Shown piece after piece: positions 34,248 through 46,375 of a DNA stretch of 64,000 nucleotides (positions within the stretch are counted from its first letter, which is position 1; each line of letters opens with the position of its first letter). The position numbers and the translations under genes are program-made. Under the pieces are notes generated by a model. The model worked only from the letters and a program-made list of their open reading frames with translations. It did no database searches and was not told the origin of the DNA. Source of the DNA: Phycisphaerales bacterium. Its GTDB lineage: Bacteria; Planctomycetota; Phycisphaerae; Phycisphaerales; UBA1924. The stretch covers positions 80,553 to 144,552 of the forward strand of contig RECY01000038.1 of assembly GCA_007693785.1 (NCBI GenBank). The letters are read 5' to 3'.

Positions 34248-34955
34248 ATGCGGAACGGGGTCATCCATGCCTGCGTGAAGAGCTTCCTCGTCTGGCTGAT
34301 CGCGGTGGGCGCGGTGGCGGCTGTCGGGTTCGAGTTCTTCCAACGCGGCTCGACGGAGATGGGCCTGATCATGCTCGGGCTGATCTTCGCGGGGTATTGC
34401 GTCGCAACGCGGACGGTCGCCCGGCGCGGCAAGGACGCGACCACGCTGCTGATGGTCGGTGCGGGGGGGACCTTCGGCTTCTGGTTCCCGCCGCTCTATG
34501 AGCTCTTCGCGCAAATCGTCGTGACGTGGGCGGAGACGGGCGTTCTGCCGGCGGACCTGGCGGGGCGGTTCGCGTTGCCGGTCGCGCTCGGCGTCTCCGG
34601 GTTGATGATGGCCGCGGTGCTCTACGCCGGGACGAGTTCCGGCGGCGTGTTCATGCTGACGGTGCTCGTATCGGGTGTGGCGGCCGGGACGCCGATCTTC
34701 CAGCACCTGCTCGGCCCGTACGAGCCGTGGGGGATGTTCGGCGCGATGGTGCTCTGGCACGCGGCGGTGGCGGGGATGCTCGCGTCCTGGGCCGTCCGTC
34801 AGGCGAAAGAGCACCGGGCGGCGTCCTGCCCGCATTGCGGGAAGGATCTGGGGCAGATCGCGATCGCGATCTGCCCGTCGTGCAAGAAGCGTCTGCCCGG
34901 CGCGGGCGTGCTGCACACGATCGCCGAGGCTCAGGAATCCCGGCGCGCCGCGTGA
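34248..34955 (+). CDS. Multi-pass membrane protein with C-terminal zinc ribbon, function unknown
   Basis: A 235-residue protein with about six hydrophobic segments between residues 8 and 185 and a C-terminal zinc ribbon, CPHCGKDLGQ ... CPSCKK, at about residues 194-213. It is a mirror image of the 2834-3895 protein, which carries the ribbon at the N-terminus. No named family was recognised. GGAGG at about 34231-34235 precedes ATG 34248. Confidence 0.75.
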   Translation: MRNGVIHACVKSFLVWLIAVGAVAAVGFEFFQRGSTEMGLIMLGLIFAGYCVATRTVARRGKDATTLLMVGAGGTFGFWFPPLYELFAQIVVTWAETGVLPADLAGRFALPVALGVSGLMMAAVLYAGTSSGGVFMLTVLVSGVAAGTPIFQHLLGPYEPWGMFGAMVLWHAAVAGMLASWAVRQAKEHRAASCPHCGKDLGQIAIAICPSCKKRLPGAGVLHTIAEAQESRRAA

Positions 34956-34973
34956 GCGGGACGGCAAACCGGC

Positions 34974-35594
34974 TCAGCCCGCCCGGCGTCGCGTCGGTCG
35001 GGCGCCCGCCCAGGGCTTGGTGTAGGGCTCCAACTCCGGCGGCACGCGCCGCAGCCCTCGCCGCTCGCCTTTGGCGACCGCGTAGTGCAGACTGTCATGC
35101 ATCCGCCGGCGCACGGCTTCGGTGATGTTGAGCCCGAGGCGCTCCATCTCGCGGAGGGCGTACGCCCAAGCGTGGTACTCCTCCAGGCAGCGGAGCCGGT
35201 AGGTCGTGAAGCCGATCGCGTGGTGCCCGATCTCGTGCAGGAAGACGGCCGCGGACATCGGGCCGCGCGGGTAGGGGGCTTCGATCAGGCGACTGACGGA
35301 GCCGTCGGCGTAGCGGACCTGCCACGCGACGCCGGACATGCTCGTCCGCCATTTTCGCACGCGGACGCGGTACCGAGACAGGTACTCCCGGGTCATCGCG
35401 TCGTAGCGGGCCTGCATCGGGCTCGCACGCCCGTTCGTTTTGGGGCGTGCGGCGACGGTGGGCTGGGGGCGGGCCCGGCGCGAGGACGGACGGCGCGGCA
35501 CGACGACCACGCTCGGGGCGACGGGTTGCGTCGCTTCGGCGTGGGGCCCTCGCCCGCCCCGGCTCCGGAACAGCAGATACTGCAAGAACGACAT
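34974..35594 (-). CDS. Putative zinc metalloprotease-like protein (HExxH) downstream of fmt
   Basis: A 206-residue protein. The first 65 residues are basic and Pro/Arg-rich; then comes a compact domain with AAVFLHEIGHHAIGF near residue 118, a classical HExxH-type zinc helix, and a third possible ligand in LEEYHAWAYA about 20 residues later. No signal peptide. Its ATG overlaps the fmt stop by one base (TGATG), so it is translated with fmt and def. No known family was identified; a role linked to translation or N-terminal processing is only suggested by position. Confidence 0.72.
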   Translation of the reverse strand: MSFLQYLLFRSRGGRGPHAEATQPVAPSVVVVPRRPSSRRARPQPTVAARPKTNGRASPMQARYDAMTREYLSRYRVRVRKWRTSMSGVAWQVRYADGSVSRLIEAPYPRGPMSAAVFLHEIGHHAIGFTTYRLRCLEEYHAWAYALREMERLGLNITEAVRRRMHDSLHYAVAKGERRGLRRVPPELEPYTKPWAGARPTRRRAG

Positions 35595-36559
35595 CAGCGG
35601 GTTCTCGGCTCCGGGTGTGTTGTTCCGGCTTCGAAGGCGAGCGTTTCGCCGGCCTCGGGGCGCGAGCCGCGGGCGAAGTCGGCGTACGGCATCGGCTTCC
35701 GCCCGGCGGGCTGGACCTCGATCAGGCGGATGACGCCCGAGCCGCAGGTGACGAGGCCGAGCGCGGGGTCGAGGAACGACCCGGGACGCGTCCGGGTCTC
35801 CGGTCCTCCTCCGGCGACCTCGACCCGGTGGAGCTTCAAGGGCTCGCCGCGGAAGGTGACCGTGACGCCCGGCCAAGGGTTCAAACCCTGGACGCGCCGG
35901 CGGACCCCGTCGGCCTCGCCCGCGAAGTCGGCCCACCCGTCGCCCTTGCTCAGCTTGCCCGCGAGCGTGACCCGGGCCTCGTCCTGGGTCATCGGCTCCA
36001 GTGTCCCGGCTTCGTGGCGGGCAAGGACGTCGAGCATGAGTTCGGGGCCGTCCTCCGCGAGCAGGTCGTGCAGGTCGCCCGAGGTCTGATGCGCCTCGAT
36101 GGGGCGTCGGCTCTGACCGAGGATCAGCCCCGCGTCCATCCGCTCGGCGAGGGTGATGACGCTGTTGCCCGTCTCGGTATCGCCGGCGAGGACGGCCGCG
36201 TGGATCGGCGCCGCCCCGCGCCAGCGCGGCAGACGCGACGCGTGGAGGTTGACCGCGAACCGGTCGGCGAGCAATGCCTTGCCCAGCTTCTGCCCGAAGG
36301 CGATCACGACCCACGCGTCGGCCTCGATCGCACGGAGACGATCACGCACGCTTTCTTCGTTGACGGACGCCGGCTTTTCGAGGGACACGCCCGGGGTGTG
36401 CTCCTGGGCCCAGACGCCGATGGGCGTGGGGGTGAGCTTGCGGGAGCGTCCGGCTGGCTTGTCGGGCTGGGTCACGACGCCGACGAGTTGGTGGTGGTCG
36501 GCGATCGCCCGGAGGGTGGGCAGGCCGAACGCGCCGGAGCCGAGGAAGAGCACACGCAT
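35594..36559 (-). CDS. fmt: Methionyl-tRNA formyltransferase
   Basis: A 321-residue Fmt, which formylates Met-tRNAfMet using 10-formyl-tetrahydrofolate. It shows MRVLFLGSGAFGLPTL at the start, the catalytic region HASRLPRWRGAAPIHAAVLAGD near residue 105-125 (the family's N...H...SLLPxxRGAAP pattern, with SRLP here) and the C-terminal OB-like domain beginning LNPWPGV. ATG 36559 matches the usual start. It lies 50 bases downstream of def, the usual def-fmt pairing. Confidence 0.95.
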   Translation of the reverse strand: MRVLFLGSGAFGLPTLRAIADHHQLVGVVTQPDKPAGRSRKLTPTPIGVWAQEHTPGVSLEKPASVNEESVRDRLRAIEADAWVVIAFGQKLGKALLADRFAVNLHASRLPRWRGAAPIHAAVLAGDTETGNSVITLAERMDAGLILGQSRRPIEAHQTSGDLHDLLAEDGPELMLDVLARHEAGTLEPMTQDEARVTLAGKLSKGDGWADFAGEADGVRRRVQGLNPWPGVTVTFRGEPLKLHRVEVAGGGPETRTRPGSFLDPALGLVTCGSGVIRLIEVQPAGRKPMPYADFARGSRPEAGETLAFEAGTTHPEPRTR

Positions 36560-36609
36560 CGGGGGGATCGTATCCGCTCCGGCGGCGCGTCCGAGGCCCT
36601 CAGGGGGCG

Positions 36610-37149
36610 TCAACGCCCGCGTTCGAGGTCGCGGATCGCGGAGCGGTTCTTGAGCCTTGACCGCATCGTGAACTTGTCGAGGATGAGGACGCCGTCGAGG
36701 TGGTCGGTCTCGTGCTGGATGCAGCGTGCGAGCAGGCCGCCGGCCTCGATCTCGTAGGCCTCGCCCTTCGCGTCGAGCGCGCGCATGCGGACGGTCGGCG
36801 GGCGAAGGACCTCGCCGGTCAGGCTGGGCAGGCTGAGGCACCCCTCATCCATCGCCTCGGTGCCGGCGCGGGGGGGGAAGGTCAGCTCCGGGTTGATGCA
36901 GACGATCGGGCCCGCGGTGCCGGTGAGCGGGTGGCGGGGGGCGTCCGGGTCGGGCGGGACGTCGGCGACGAACAGACGCCACGCTAGCCCGACCTGCGGC
37001 GCGGCGAGCCCGATCCCCTCGGCCTCGCGCATCAGCTCGATCATCCGCGTCGCCACCTGGCGGACCTCGTCGGTCACCTCGGCGATCGGCTCGGCCTTGG
37101 CGCGCAAGACCTCGGCTGGATAGTGCACGATGTGCAGGTCTTGGACCAT
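36610..37149 (-). CDS. def: Peptide deformylase
   Basis: A 179-residue deformylase that removes the formyl group from nascent N-termini. All three motifs are present: GIGLAAPQVG near residue 45, EGCLSLPS near 103 and QHETDHLDG near 144 (HExxH). ATG 37149 lies 6 bases after a TATCAT -10 box (37161-37156), so the transcript should be leaderless. First gene of def-fmt-metalloprotease. Confidence 0.96.
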   Translation of the reverse strand: MVQDLHIVHYPAEVLRAKAEPIAEVTDEVRQVATRMIELMREAEGIGLAAPQVGLAWRLFVADVPPDPDAPRHPLTGTAGPIVCINPELTFPPRAGTEAMDEGCLSLPSLTGEVLRPPTVRMRALDAKGEAYEIEAGGLLARCIQHETDHLDGVLILDKFTMRSRLKNRSAIRDLERGR

Positions 37150-37155
37150 CGGGCG

Positions 37156-37161
37156 ATGATA
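37156..37161 (-). promoter_or_regulatory. Leaderless -10 box of def
   Basis: TATCAT ends 6 bases before the ATG; no ribosome site precedes the start codon. Confidence 0.55.
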
Positions 37162-37223
37162 GGGCCCAAAGCCTCGCCCAAGCCCCGCTCATGCCCCGGC
37201 GGGAGGCTTCGCCCCGGGCGAGC

Positions 37224-37229
37224 TAGGCT
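37224..37229 (+). promoter_or_regulatory. Leaderless -10 box of the FecCD permease gene
   Basis: TAGGCT ends 6 bases before GTG 37236, the same spacing as apgM and def. Confidence 0.55.
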
Positions 37230-37235
37230 CTCCGC

Positions 37236-38213
37236 GTGCGCACGCGGACGGTGCTCATCCTGCTCGCCTGCTTCGGGCTGCTGCTGATCGCGTCGCTGCT
37301 CCGCTTCGCGGTCGGCGGCGACGGGCTCGCGCTCCCGGAGCACCCCGTCATCTGGGAGCTTCGCGGGCTGCGCGTCGCGGCGGGGGCGATCGTGGGGGCG
37401 GCGCTCGGCGTTGGTGGCGCGATGCTCCAGAGCCTGCTGCGGAACCCGCTCGCCTCGCCGGACCTGCTGGGCGTGACGAGCGGGGCGGGGCTGGCGGTGA
37501 TGGTTGTTGCGTTTCTTGCGTTCCGGGCCGGGGAGCCGATGCCGGGGGCGGGGGCGACCGGGGCCGCCGCCCTGGTCGGGGCGCTCGGGGCGCTCGCGGT
37601 GGTCTACGCCGCCAGCCAGCGGCGGGGGCTGGTGGATCCGGTCTCGCTGGTGCTGGTGGGTGTGATTGTGGGGCTGATCTGCGCGGCCGCCTCGCGACTG
37701 CTCGAGAGCACCCTCCCGCCGGACCCGGCGCGCCTCGCGACGCGATGGATGTTCGGCTCGCTGAGCGATGAGACGGGGTGGGGGACGCTGCGGTTCGTGG
37801 CGTTGCTGACGGTCGCGGTGATCGCGGGGGCGGCGTGGCTGGGGCCGAGCATGGACGCGGCCTCGCTGAGCGATGAGGAGGCGCACGCCGTCGGGGTGCC
37901 AATCGGTGCGCTGCGGCTGGTGCTGTTCATCGGGAGCGGCGTGCTGGCGGCGGGTTCGATCGTGCTGGCCGGGCCGATCGGGTTCGTGGGGCTGGTCGCG
38001 CCGCACGCCGTCCGGCTCGTGCTTGGGCCGGGGCATCGCGGGGTGGTGCTCGGCTCGGCGTGCGTCGGGGCGGCGCTGGTCGTGCTTGCGGACGCGGCGG
38101 TCAAGAGCCTGGACCTGCCCGGCGGTCGCGTGCCGATCGGTGTGCTGACGAGCCTGATCGGCGGGCCGGTGTTTGTGATGATGCTGCGCTCGAGCCGGAG
38201 CCGCGGGGCGTGA
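37236..38213 (+). CDS. FecCD-family ABC transporter permease
   Basis: A 325-residue permease of the BtuC/FecCD/FhuB family for iron-siderophore, haem or cobalamin uptake. Visible are LRGLRVAAGAIVGAALGVGGAMLQSLLRNPLASPDLLGVTSGA near residues 42-85, the AHAVGV cytoplasmic EAA-like loop near 212, and GFVGLVAPHAVRL near 250. About nine membrane segments. No ATPase or binding protein gene is adjacent; the partners must lie elsewhere. It is convergent with the VOC/metH unit, with 4 bases between stops. Confidence 0.92.
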   Translation: MRTRTVLILLACFGLLLIASLLRFAVGGDGLALPEHPVIWELRGLRVAAGAIVGAALGVGGAMLQSLLRNPLASPDLLGVTSGAGLAVMVVAFLAFRAGEPMPGAGATGAAALVGALGALAVVYAASQRRGLVDPVSLVLVGVIVGLICAAASRLLESTLPPDPARLATRWMFGSLSDETGWGTLRFVALLTVAVIAGAAWLGPSMDAASLSDEEAHAVGVPIGALRLVLFIGSGVLAAGSIVLAGPIGFVGLVAPHAVRLVLGPGHRGVVLGSACVGAALVVLADAAVKSLDLPGGRVPIGVLTSLIGGPVFVMMLRSSRSRGA

Positions 38214-38217
38214 GGGT

Positions 38218-38627
38218 CTATTCGCAAGGCCCATCCTCGTACAGTTCCAGCGGCAAATCGTCCGGGTCTCGGAAGAAGGTGTGGCGCCGGTTGGTGTAGG
38301 GGTCGGTGCGGACGGGTTCGAAGGGGATGCCGCGGGATTGGAAAGTGGCGATCGCGCCGTCGAGGTTGTCGACGCGGAAGGCGAGGTGGCGCAGCCCGAC
38401 GGCCTCCGGTTGCGTCGGGCGGGGCGGGGGATCGGGGAAGGAAAAGAGCTCGAGCATCCCGCCGCAGGGGATGGCGAGGTCGAGCTTGGTGCTGTTGCGG
38501 TCCGCGCGGTGGTTCTCGGCGATGATCGTGAGCCCGAGGGCTTCGGTGTAGAAGCGTTTGGAGCGTTCGTAGTCGCGGCAGATGATCGCGACGTGGTGGA
38601 TGCCGCGGATGCCCGGGTCGTGTGCGC

Positions 38628-38631
<4 letters not shown>
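38218..38631 (-). CDS. VOC (glyoxalase-like) family protein
   Basis: A 137-residue vicinal-oxygen-chelate protein. It has two beta-alpha-beta-beta-beta units: IRGIHHVAIICRDYERSKRFYTEALG near residues 8-33 and GLRHLAFRVDNLDGAIATF near 77-96, with a C-terminal FRDPDDLPLELYE motif. Metal ligands are plausibly His13, Glu61, His80 and the Glu in LELYE. It resembles the small YaeR/GloA2-type members of unknown substrate. The ATG overlaps the metH stop (ATGA). A corrinoid- or one-carbon-linked role is possible only by context. Confidence 0.87.
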
Positions 38632-42215
<3,584 letters not shown>

Positions 42216-42268
42216 GGCGGGCCTCCTCCGCCGGGCCCGTCCGTGAGCCGTGCTGGCGGTCTGGAAGA

Positions 42269-42316
42269 AGCCTAGACGGGCATGTGGCCGCTTTCATCCG
42301 ATCATCCGGATGAAAG
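42269..42316 (-). promoter_or_regulatory. metH promoter with inverted repeat over the -35 region
   Basis: The -10 box TAGGCT reads 42274-42269 on the - strand. A perfect 10-bp inverted repeat, CTTTCATCCG (42291-42300) and its complement (42307-42316) with a 6-base centre, covers the -35 position. It looks like an operator; the regulator is unknown. Confidence 0.6.
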
Positions 42317-42372
42317 GGTGAAAAGGTGGTTTCCGGCAAGCGAATTCCATCTCTTGACCTGGAATCGCCCGT

Positions 42373-42401
42373 TTGCGGAGAGCGTTGAAAGTTGATATAC
42401 A
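42373..42401 (+). promoter_or_regulatory. Sigma-70-like promoter of the GNAT gene
   Basis: TTGCGG at 42373-42378 and TATACA at 42396-42401 with a 17-base spacer; start of transcription is expected about 25 bases before ATG 42434. Confidence 0.55.
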
Positions 42402-42433
42402 AACAAAATACGATCATACCGCATCACGTCGCG

Positions 42434-43285
42434 ATGCTCGAGGAATGGAGGCAGGCCCGTGGCGTGGCCGAGATCGCGGTCGAGCACGAGCCTCTTGCTG
42501 GCGGGACGATGGCGTATTCCGCGCCTGGGAGTTGCTCCAATCAGGCTTCCGGGCTCGGCCTCCGCGCGCCGGTCACCGTGGCCGAACTCGACCGCCTCGT
42601 CGCCTACTACCGCGAGCGAAACGAGCCCGCCGCGATCGAGGTCGCGCCCTTTGCCGACGTGTCGCTCGTCCACGGGCTGCGTGAACGCGGCTTTCTGCTC
42701 AAGGACTTCGAGATGGTCTTTGCGACGCGCGTCGAGCCCGGTGAGGATTGCCGAGCAAGGATGACTGTTGCGCTCGATCCGTCCGTCGAGGTGCGTCGAT
42801 ACGAACCGGGCGATGCCGCCAGCGACCGCGCGTTCTTGCTCGCCTCGATGAGCGGCTTCGTGCCCGAAGGGCAGACTGAGCCGAACGAGGGGGATTTGGA
42901 GGTCGGGCTCAACTGCCTACGTCACCCGCGGACGGTGAACGTCGCGGCTTATGCCGAGGGTCGGATCGTCGGGGCCGGGGCGATGGAACTCGCGACCGAC
43001 GTGCCGGACGAACACAACCGCCCGACGGCGATCGCCTGCTTCTTCGGCGTCAGCGTGGTGCCCGAATACCGCCGACGCGGCATCCAGCAGGCGATGATCG
43101 CGGCCCGCCTCCAGGTGTGCGCCGACGCCGGGTGCGAGCTCGCGTGCATCCACGCCCACCCCGGTGTCGGCACGGAGCGGAACGCCCTCCGCATGGGTTT
43201 TCAGCACGCGTACACGAAGGTGACGCTGATCCGACCGCTGGAAGGCTCGCCGTCTCGCGACCCGGCACATGGCTCGATAGGCTGA
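42434..43285 (+). CDS. GNAT-family N-acetyltransferase
   Basis: A 283-residue protein. The C-terminal half is a GNAT domain: ACFFGVSVVPEYRRRGIQQAMIAARL near residues 193-218 carries the acetyl-CoA-binding R/Q-x-x-G-x-A-like loop (RRRGIQQA). The N-terminal half, residues 1-120, is a second, degenerate GNAT-like region, as in tandem-GNAT proteins. The substrate is unknown. ATG 42434 is preferred over TTG 42392 because the promoter at 42373-42401 would overlap the longer reading. Divergent from metH. Confidence 0.82.
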   Translation: MLEEWRQARGVAEIAVEHEPLAGGTMAYSAPGSCSNQASGLGLRAPVTVAELDRLVAYYRERNEPAAIEVAPFADVSLVHGLRERGFLLKDFEMVFATRVEPGEDCRARMTVALDPSVEVRRYEPGDAASDRAFLLASMSGFVPEGQTEPNEGDLEVGLNCLRHPRTVNVAAYAEGRIVGAGAMELATDVPDEHNRPTAIACFFGVSVVPEYRRRGIQQAMIAARLQVCADAGCELACIHAHPGVGTERNALRMGFQHAYTKVTLIRPLEGSPSRDPAHGSIG

Positions 43286-43319
43286 CCGCCTCTCGGGGCG
43301 GCTTCGGTGCGGTACTGGT

Positions 43320-44585
43320 TTGGAAAGCGAGGCGCGGGTGGGGCGGGGGTTCTGGAAAGCGGTCGGCCCGGGGATCCTCTTCGCCGGGGCGGCGATCGGG
43401 GTCAGCCACCTCGTGCAATCGACGCGGGCGGGGGCGCTCTTCGGGCTGTGGCTGCTCCCGGTCGTGCTGCTGGCGCACGCGGCGAAGTACCCGGCGATGG
43501 TCTTCGGCCCGCGCTACGCCGCCGCCACCGGGCGGTCGCTGATCGAGGCGTACCGCGAGCAGGGGCGGCACGCCCTTGGCTTGTTCGCGTTGATCGCGAT
43601 CGGGACGTCGTTCACGATCCTCGCGGCGGTAACGATGGTGACGGCGGCCGTGGTGCGCACCTCGCTCGGGCTGGAGGGCGTCAGCGTTGTTGCGATCGCC
43701 GCGGGGTTGCTGGTGCTCTCGGCGTTGACGGTCGCGTGCGGCGGGTTCCGGTGGCTCGACGCGTTGCTCAAGGTGCTGATGGTACTGCTCCTGGCCGCGA
43801 CGCTCGTCGCGGCGGGGTCGGCGCTGCCTCGGATGGAATGGGCGGCCGCCCTGATCGTGCCGGCGGGGCTCGGGCTGGCGGCGCTGCCGTTCGTCGTCGG
43901 GCTCGTCGGCTGGATGCCCGCGCCGCTGGACATCACCGTCTGGCACTCGCTCTGGACACTCGACCGCGCCAAGCAGACCGGGCACACCCCGACGCACCAG
44001 CAGTGCAGAGCGGATTTTGACATCGGGTACGCGCTCTGCGCTGTGACCGCGTGCAGCTTCCTGCTTCTTGGCGCGGTGCTCATGCACCAGCGCGGCGTGG
44101 AGACGCCCGAGGGCTCGGCGCCGTTCGTCGCGCAGCTTTTTGATCTGTATGCCGAGGCGATCGGGGCGTGGGTGCGCCCGGTGATCGCGGTCGCGGCCTC
44201 GGCTGTCATGCTCTCGACGACGCTGACCGTCTTCGACGCGCTCCCGCGGACGGCCCAGACGCTCACGAGCGTCGCGATGGGGCGTGAGCGCCCGGCCGTG
44301 CGATCACGCCTCTACTGGGGCTTTACGCTGCTCATCAGCTTTGGGGCGATCGCGATCATCTATACGGCTCGCCACTCGCTGGTGCCGCTGGTGCACCTGG
44401 CGACGACGATCTCGTTCGTCGGCACGCCGCTGCTGGCGGCGTTCAACCACCGCGCGATGCATAGCGCTGCCGTGCCGGCGGCTCACCGTCCCGGAAAGGC
44501 GATGCGGCGCGCAAGCCTCGCGTGCGTCTGGCTGTGGGCGGGGTTCGCCGTGCTGTACGTGTGGCAGCTTGTCGTGGGTTTCTGA
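43320..44585 (+). CDS. NRAMP-related transporter lacking the canonical metal motif
   Basis: A 421-residue, 11-segment membrane protein of the NRAMP (SLC11) superfamily, seen from GPGILFAGAAIGVSHLVQSTRAGA at residues 17-40 and GWMPAPLDITVW near 200. In true Mn/Fe transporters TM1 has DPGN and TM6 has MPH; here TM1 has GVSH and TM6 has MPAPLD, so the metal ligands are changed and the substrate is uncertain. Start TTG 43320 is the best available in frame; a TAGGCT -10 box lies at 43278-43283. Confidence 0.8.
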   Translation: MESEARVGRGFWKAVGPGILFAGAAIGVSHLVQSTRAGALFGLWLLPVVLLAHAAKYPAMVFGPRYAAATGRSLIEAYREQGRHALGLFALIAIGTSFTILAAVTMVTAAVVRTSLGLEGVSVVAIAAGLLVLSALTVACGGFRWLDALLKVLMVLLLAATLVAAGSALPRMEWAAALIVPAGLGLAALPFVVGLVGWMPAPLDITVWHSLWTLDRAKQTGHTPTHQQCRADFDIGYALCAVTACSFLLLGAVLMHQRGVETPEGSAPFVAQLFDLYAEAIGAWVRPVIAVAASAVMLSTTLTVFDALPRTAQTLTSVAMGRERPAVRSRLYWGFTLLISFGAIAIIYTARHSLVPLVHLATTISFVGTPLLAAFNHRAMHSAAVPAAHRPGKAMRRASLACVWLWAGFAVLYVWQLVVGF

Positions 44586-44608
44586 GCGGGTCGCGGTTGA
44601 ACTCAACG

Positions 44609-44631
44609 CATGGGCGGGACGCCTGTGCCAC
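44609..44631 (+). repeat. Copy 5 of the 8-3-8-CCAC hairpin family
   Basis: Arms 44609-44616 and 44620-44627 give eight pairs including two G-T wobbles, with loop GGA and CCAC tail. It lies between the convergent NRAMP and E2 genes. Confidence 0.7.
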
Positions 44632-44643
44632 GGGTTGGCTTGC

Positions 44644-46287
44644 CTAGAACGCCGCGTCTTGCAGGCTTTGCACGATCTCCGCGAGGCAGAGGGCGGCGGT
44701 CGCGCCGTCGACCACGCGGTGGTCGCAGGCGAGGCTTAGGGGCATGACCTTGCCGACGGCCGGCTGCCCGTTCTGCACCACGACGCCGTCGTAAACCTTC
44801 CCGACCGCGAGGATCGCGACTTCGGGGTAGTTAATGACGGGCGTCGCGAACCGGCCGGCATGAGAGCCGACGTTGCTGATCGTGAACGTGCTGCCGCTGA
44901 GGCGTTCACGCGGGATGGAGCGGTCGCGGGCGGCTTTTGCGGTGTCGGCGATCGCGCCGGCGAGTTCGACAGGCCCGAGCTGGTCGGCGTCCGGGATCAC
45001 GGGCACCATGAGCCCGGAGTCGGTGTCGGTGGCGATGCCGAGGTGGACGGCGGCGTGCTGGACGATCTCGGCGTTTTCGTCGTCGACGATCGCGTTGAGC
45101 GCGCCGAAGCGTCCGCCGAGGCGGGCCGAGAGGGCTCGGCAGACGGCCGCGCTGATGAACGGCAGGAAGCTCAGCTTGACGCCGGTGGCTTCGGTCATCT
45201 GCATGCGGAGGGCGTCGAGGGCGGTGACGTCGGCCTCATCGACGACGGTGAAGTGGACGGCGGTATCCACGCTGGCGCGGAGGCGCTGGGCGATGGTTCG
45301 GCGCACGCCGCGGAAGGGGGTCTTGGCGGTAGGCTGCCCGTGAAGGTCGGTCTGCTGGGCGGGGGCGGGGATGGGACGGGGAGCGGCGGGGCCGGCGTAG
45401 CCCGGGGCGTAGGGGAGGCCGCCGCTCTGCTGCGGTCCGCCGTAGCCGGGCATGTTGGGCATGCCGGGCATAGGCATCGGCATGTAGCCGTAGGGCGTGG
45501 GGACCATGACCATCGGCGGCATGGCGGGATAGGCGGGCGCGTACTGCGGCATCATCGGCGCGCCGTAGCCCCCGTGCGGCATTGGTTGCGGCATCTGCTG
45601 GGGCATCGCCTGTGGCTGATAGGCGGGCTGGTGCTGCTGCGGCTGGAACTGCGGGCGATGCGGGGCCGCACCGGGGAGCGGGCGGCGGCTTTCGGACGGG
45701 GGCGTCGAGCCGGTCGCGGGCTTGGAGGGGGCGCTCGCGGCGGGCTTGGTCTTGGCGCCGGCGCTGCCGCCGGAGTTGGCGAAGGTTTCGACGTCGCGCT
45801 TGGTGATGCGTCCGCCGATGCCGGTGCCCTGGACGCGGTCGAGATCGACGCCAAGGTCGCGGGCGAAGCGCCGGACGGCCGGGGTCGCGAGGGCCTTGCC
45901 GTCCTTGCTCATGCCGGGCATCTCGCCGGACATCTGCCCGACGACGGTGCCGGCGTCCTCGCGCTCGCCCTCGGCGTGCGCATCCTCGTGATCGTCGTCG
46001 TCATCGGCTCCGCTCGCGGCGGACGAAGCGCCGCCTTCGAACTCGACAAAGACCGCGCCGACTTTGATCATCTCGCCCGGGTCGCCGTGGACGGCCTTGA
46101 TCACGCCGTCCCGCGGGCTGGTGACCTCGCTGAGCGCCTTGTCGGTCTCGACCTCGGCGAGCGCGTCGGTCGCTTCGACGGTATCGCCCGGCTTGACGAG
46201 CCACTTGACCAGTTCGGCCTCGGTCAGGCCTTCGCCGATGTCGGGGAGGAGAAAGATGCTCGGATCGCTGGAAACTTTGCCGGCCAT
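44644..46287 (-). CDS. pdhC: Dihydrolipoamide acetyltransferase (pyruvate dehydrogenase E2)
   Basis: A 547-residue E2. Residues about 8-85 are a lipoyl domain with the lipoylated lysine in ETDKA near residue 50. An acidic linker leads to the E3/E1-binding domain (ATPAVRRFARDLGVDLDRVQGTG ... RITKRDVE, about 133-170), then a Pro/Gln/Met-rich flexible linker of about 100 residues, and the catalytic domain with DHRVVDGA near residue 525. It moves acetyl groups from lipoate to CoA. ATG 46287 sits just before the lipoyl domain. Third enzyme of the pdhA-pdhB-pdhC block; no E3 gene is in the window. Branched-chain 2-oxo acid specificity is less likely but not excluded. Confidence 0.92.
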   Translation of the reverse strand: MAGKVSSDPSIFLLPDIGEGLTEAELVKWLVKPGDTVEATDALAEVETDKALSEVTSPRDGVIKAVHGDPGEMIKVGAVFVEFEGGASSAASGADDDDDHEDAHAEGEREDAGTVVGQMSGEMPGMSKDGKALATPAVRRFARDLGVDLDRVQGTGIGGRITKRDVETFANSGGSAGAKTKPAASAPSKPATGSTPPSESRRPLPGAAPHRPQFQPQQHQPAYQPQAMPQQMPQPMPHGGYGAPMMPQYAPAYPAMPPMVMVPTPYGYMPMPMPGMPNMPGYGGPQQSGGLPYAPGYAGPAAPRPIPAPAQQTDLHGQPTAKTPFRGVRRTIAQRLRASVDTAVHFTVVDEADVTALDALRMQMTEATGVKLSFLPFISAAVCRALSARLGGRFGALNAIVDDENAEIVQHAAVHLGIATDTDSGLMVPVIPDADQLGPVELAGAIADTAKAARDRSIPRERLSGSTFTISNVGSHAGRFATPVINYPEVAILAVGKVYDGVVVQNGQPAVGKVMPLSLACDHRVVDGATAALCLAEIVQSLQDAAF

Positions 46288-46375
46288 GTGTGCTCTCAGT
46301 CTGCGGTCACCGGTGCGTTCGCGGGCGGCAGCCGGTGGAGGGGTTGTTCTGATTGACGGGTCAGCTCTGAGGATG

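Noticed and set aside
42216..42300. Cobalamin or SAM riboswitch before metH
   Set aside because: The predicted leader is only about 45-55 bases, too short for either aptamer, and no B12-box-like sequence was seen.
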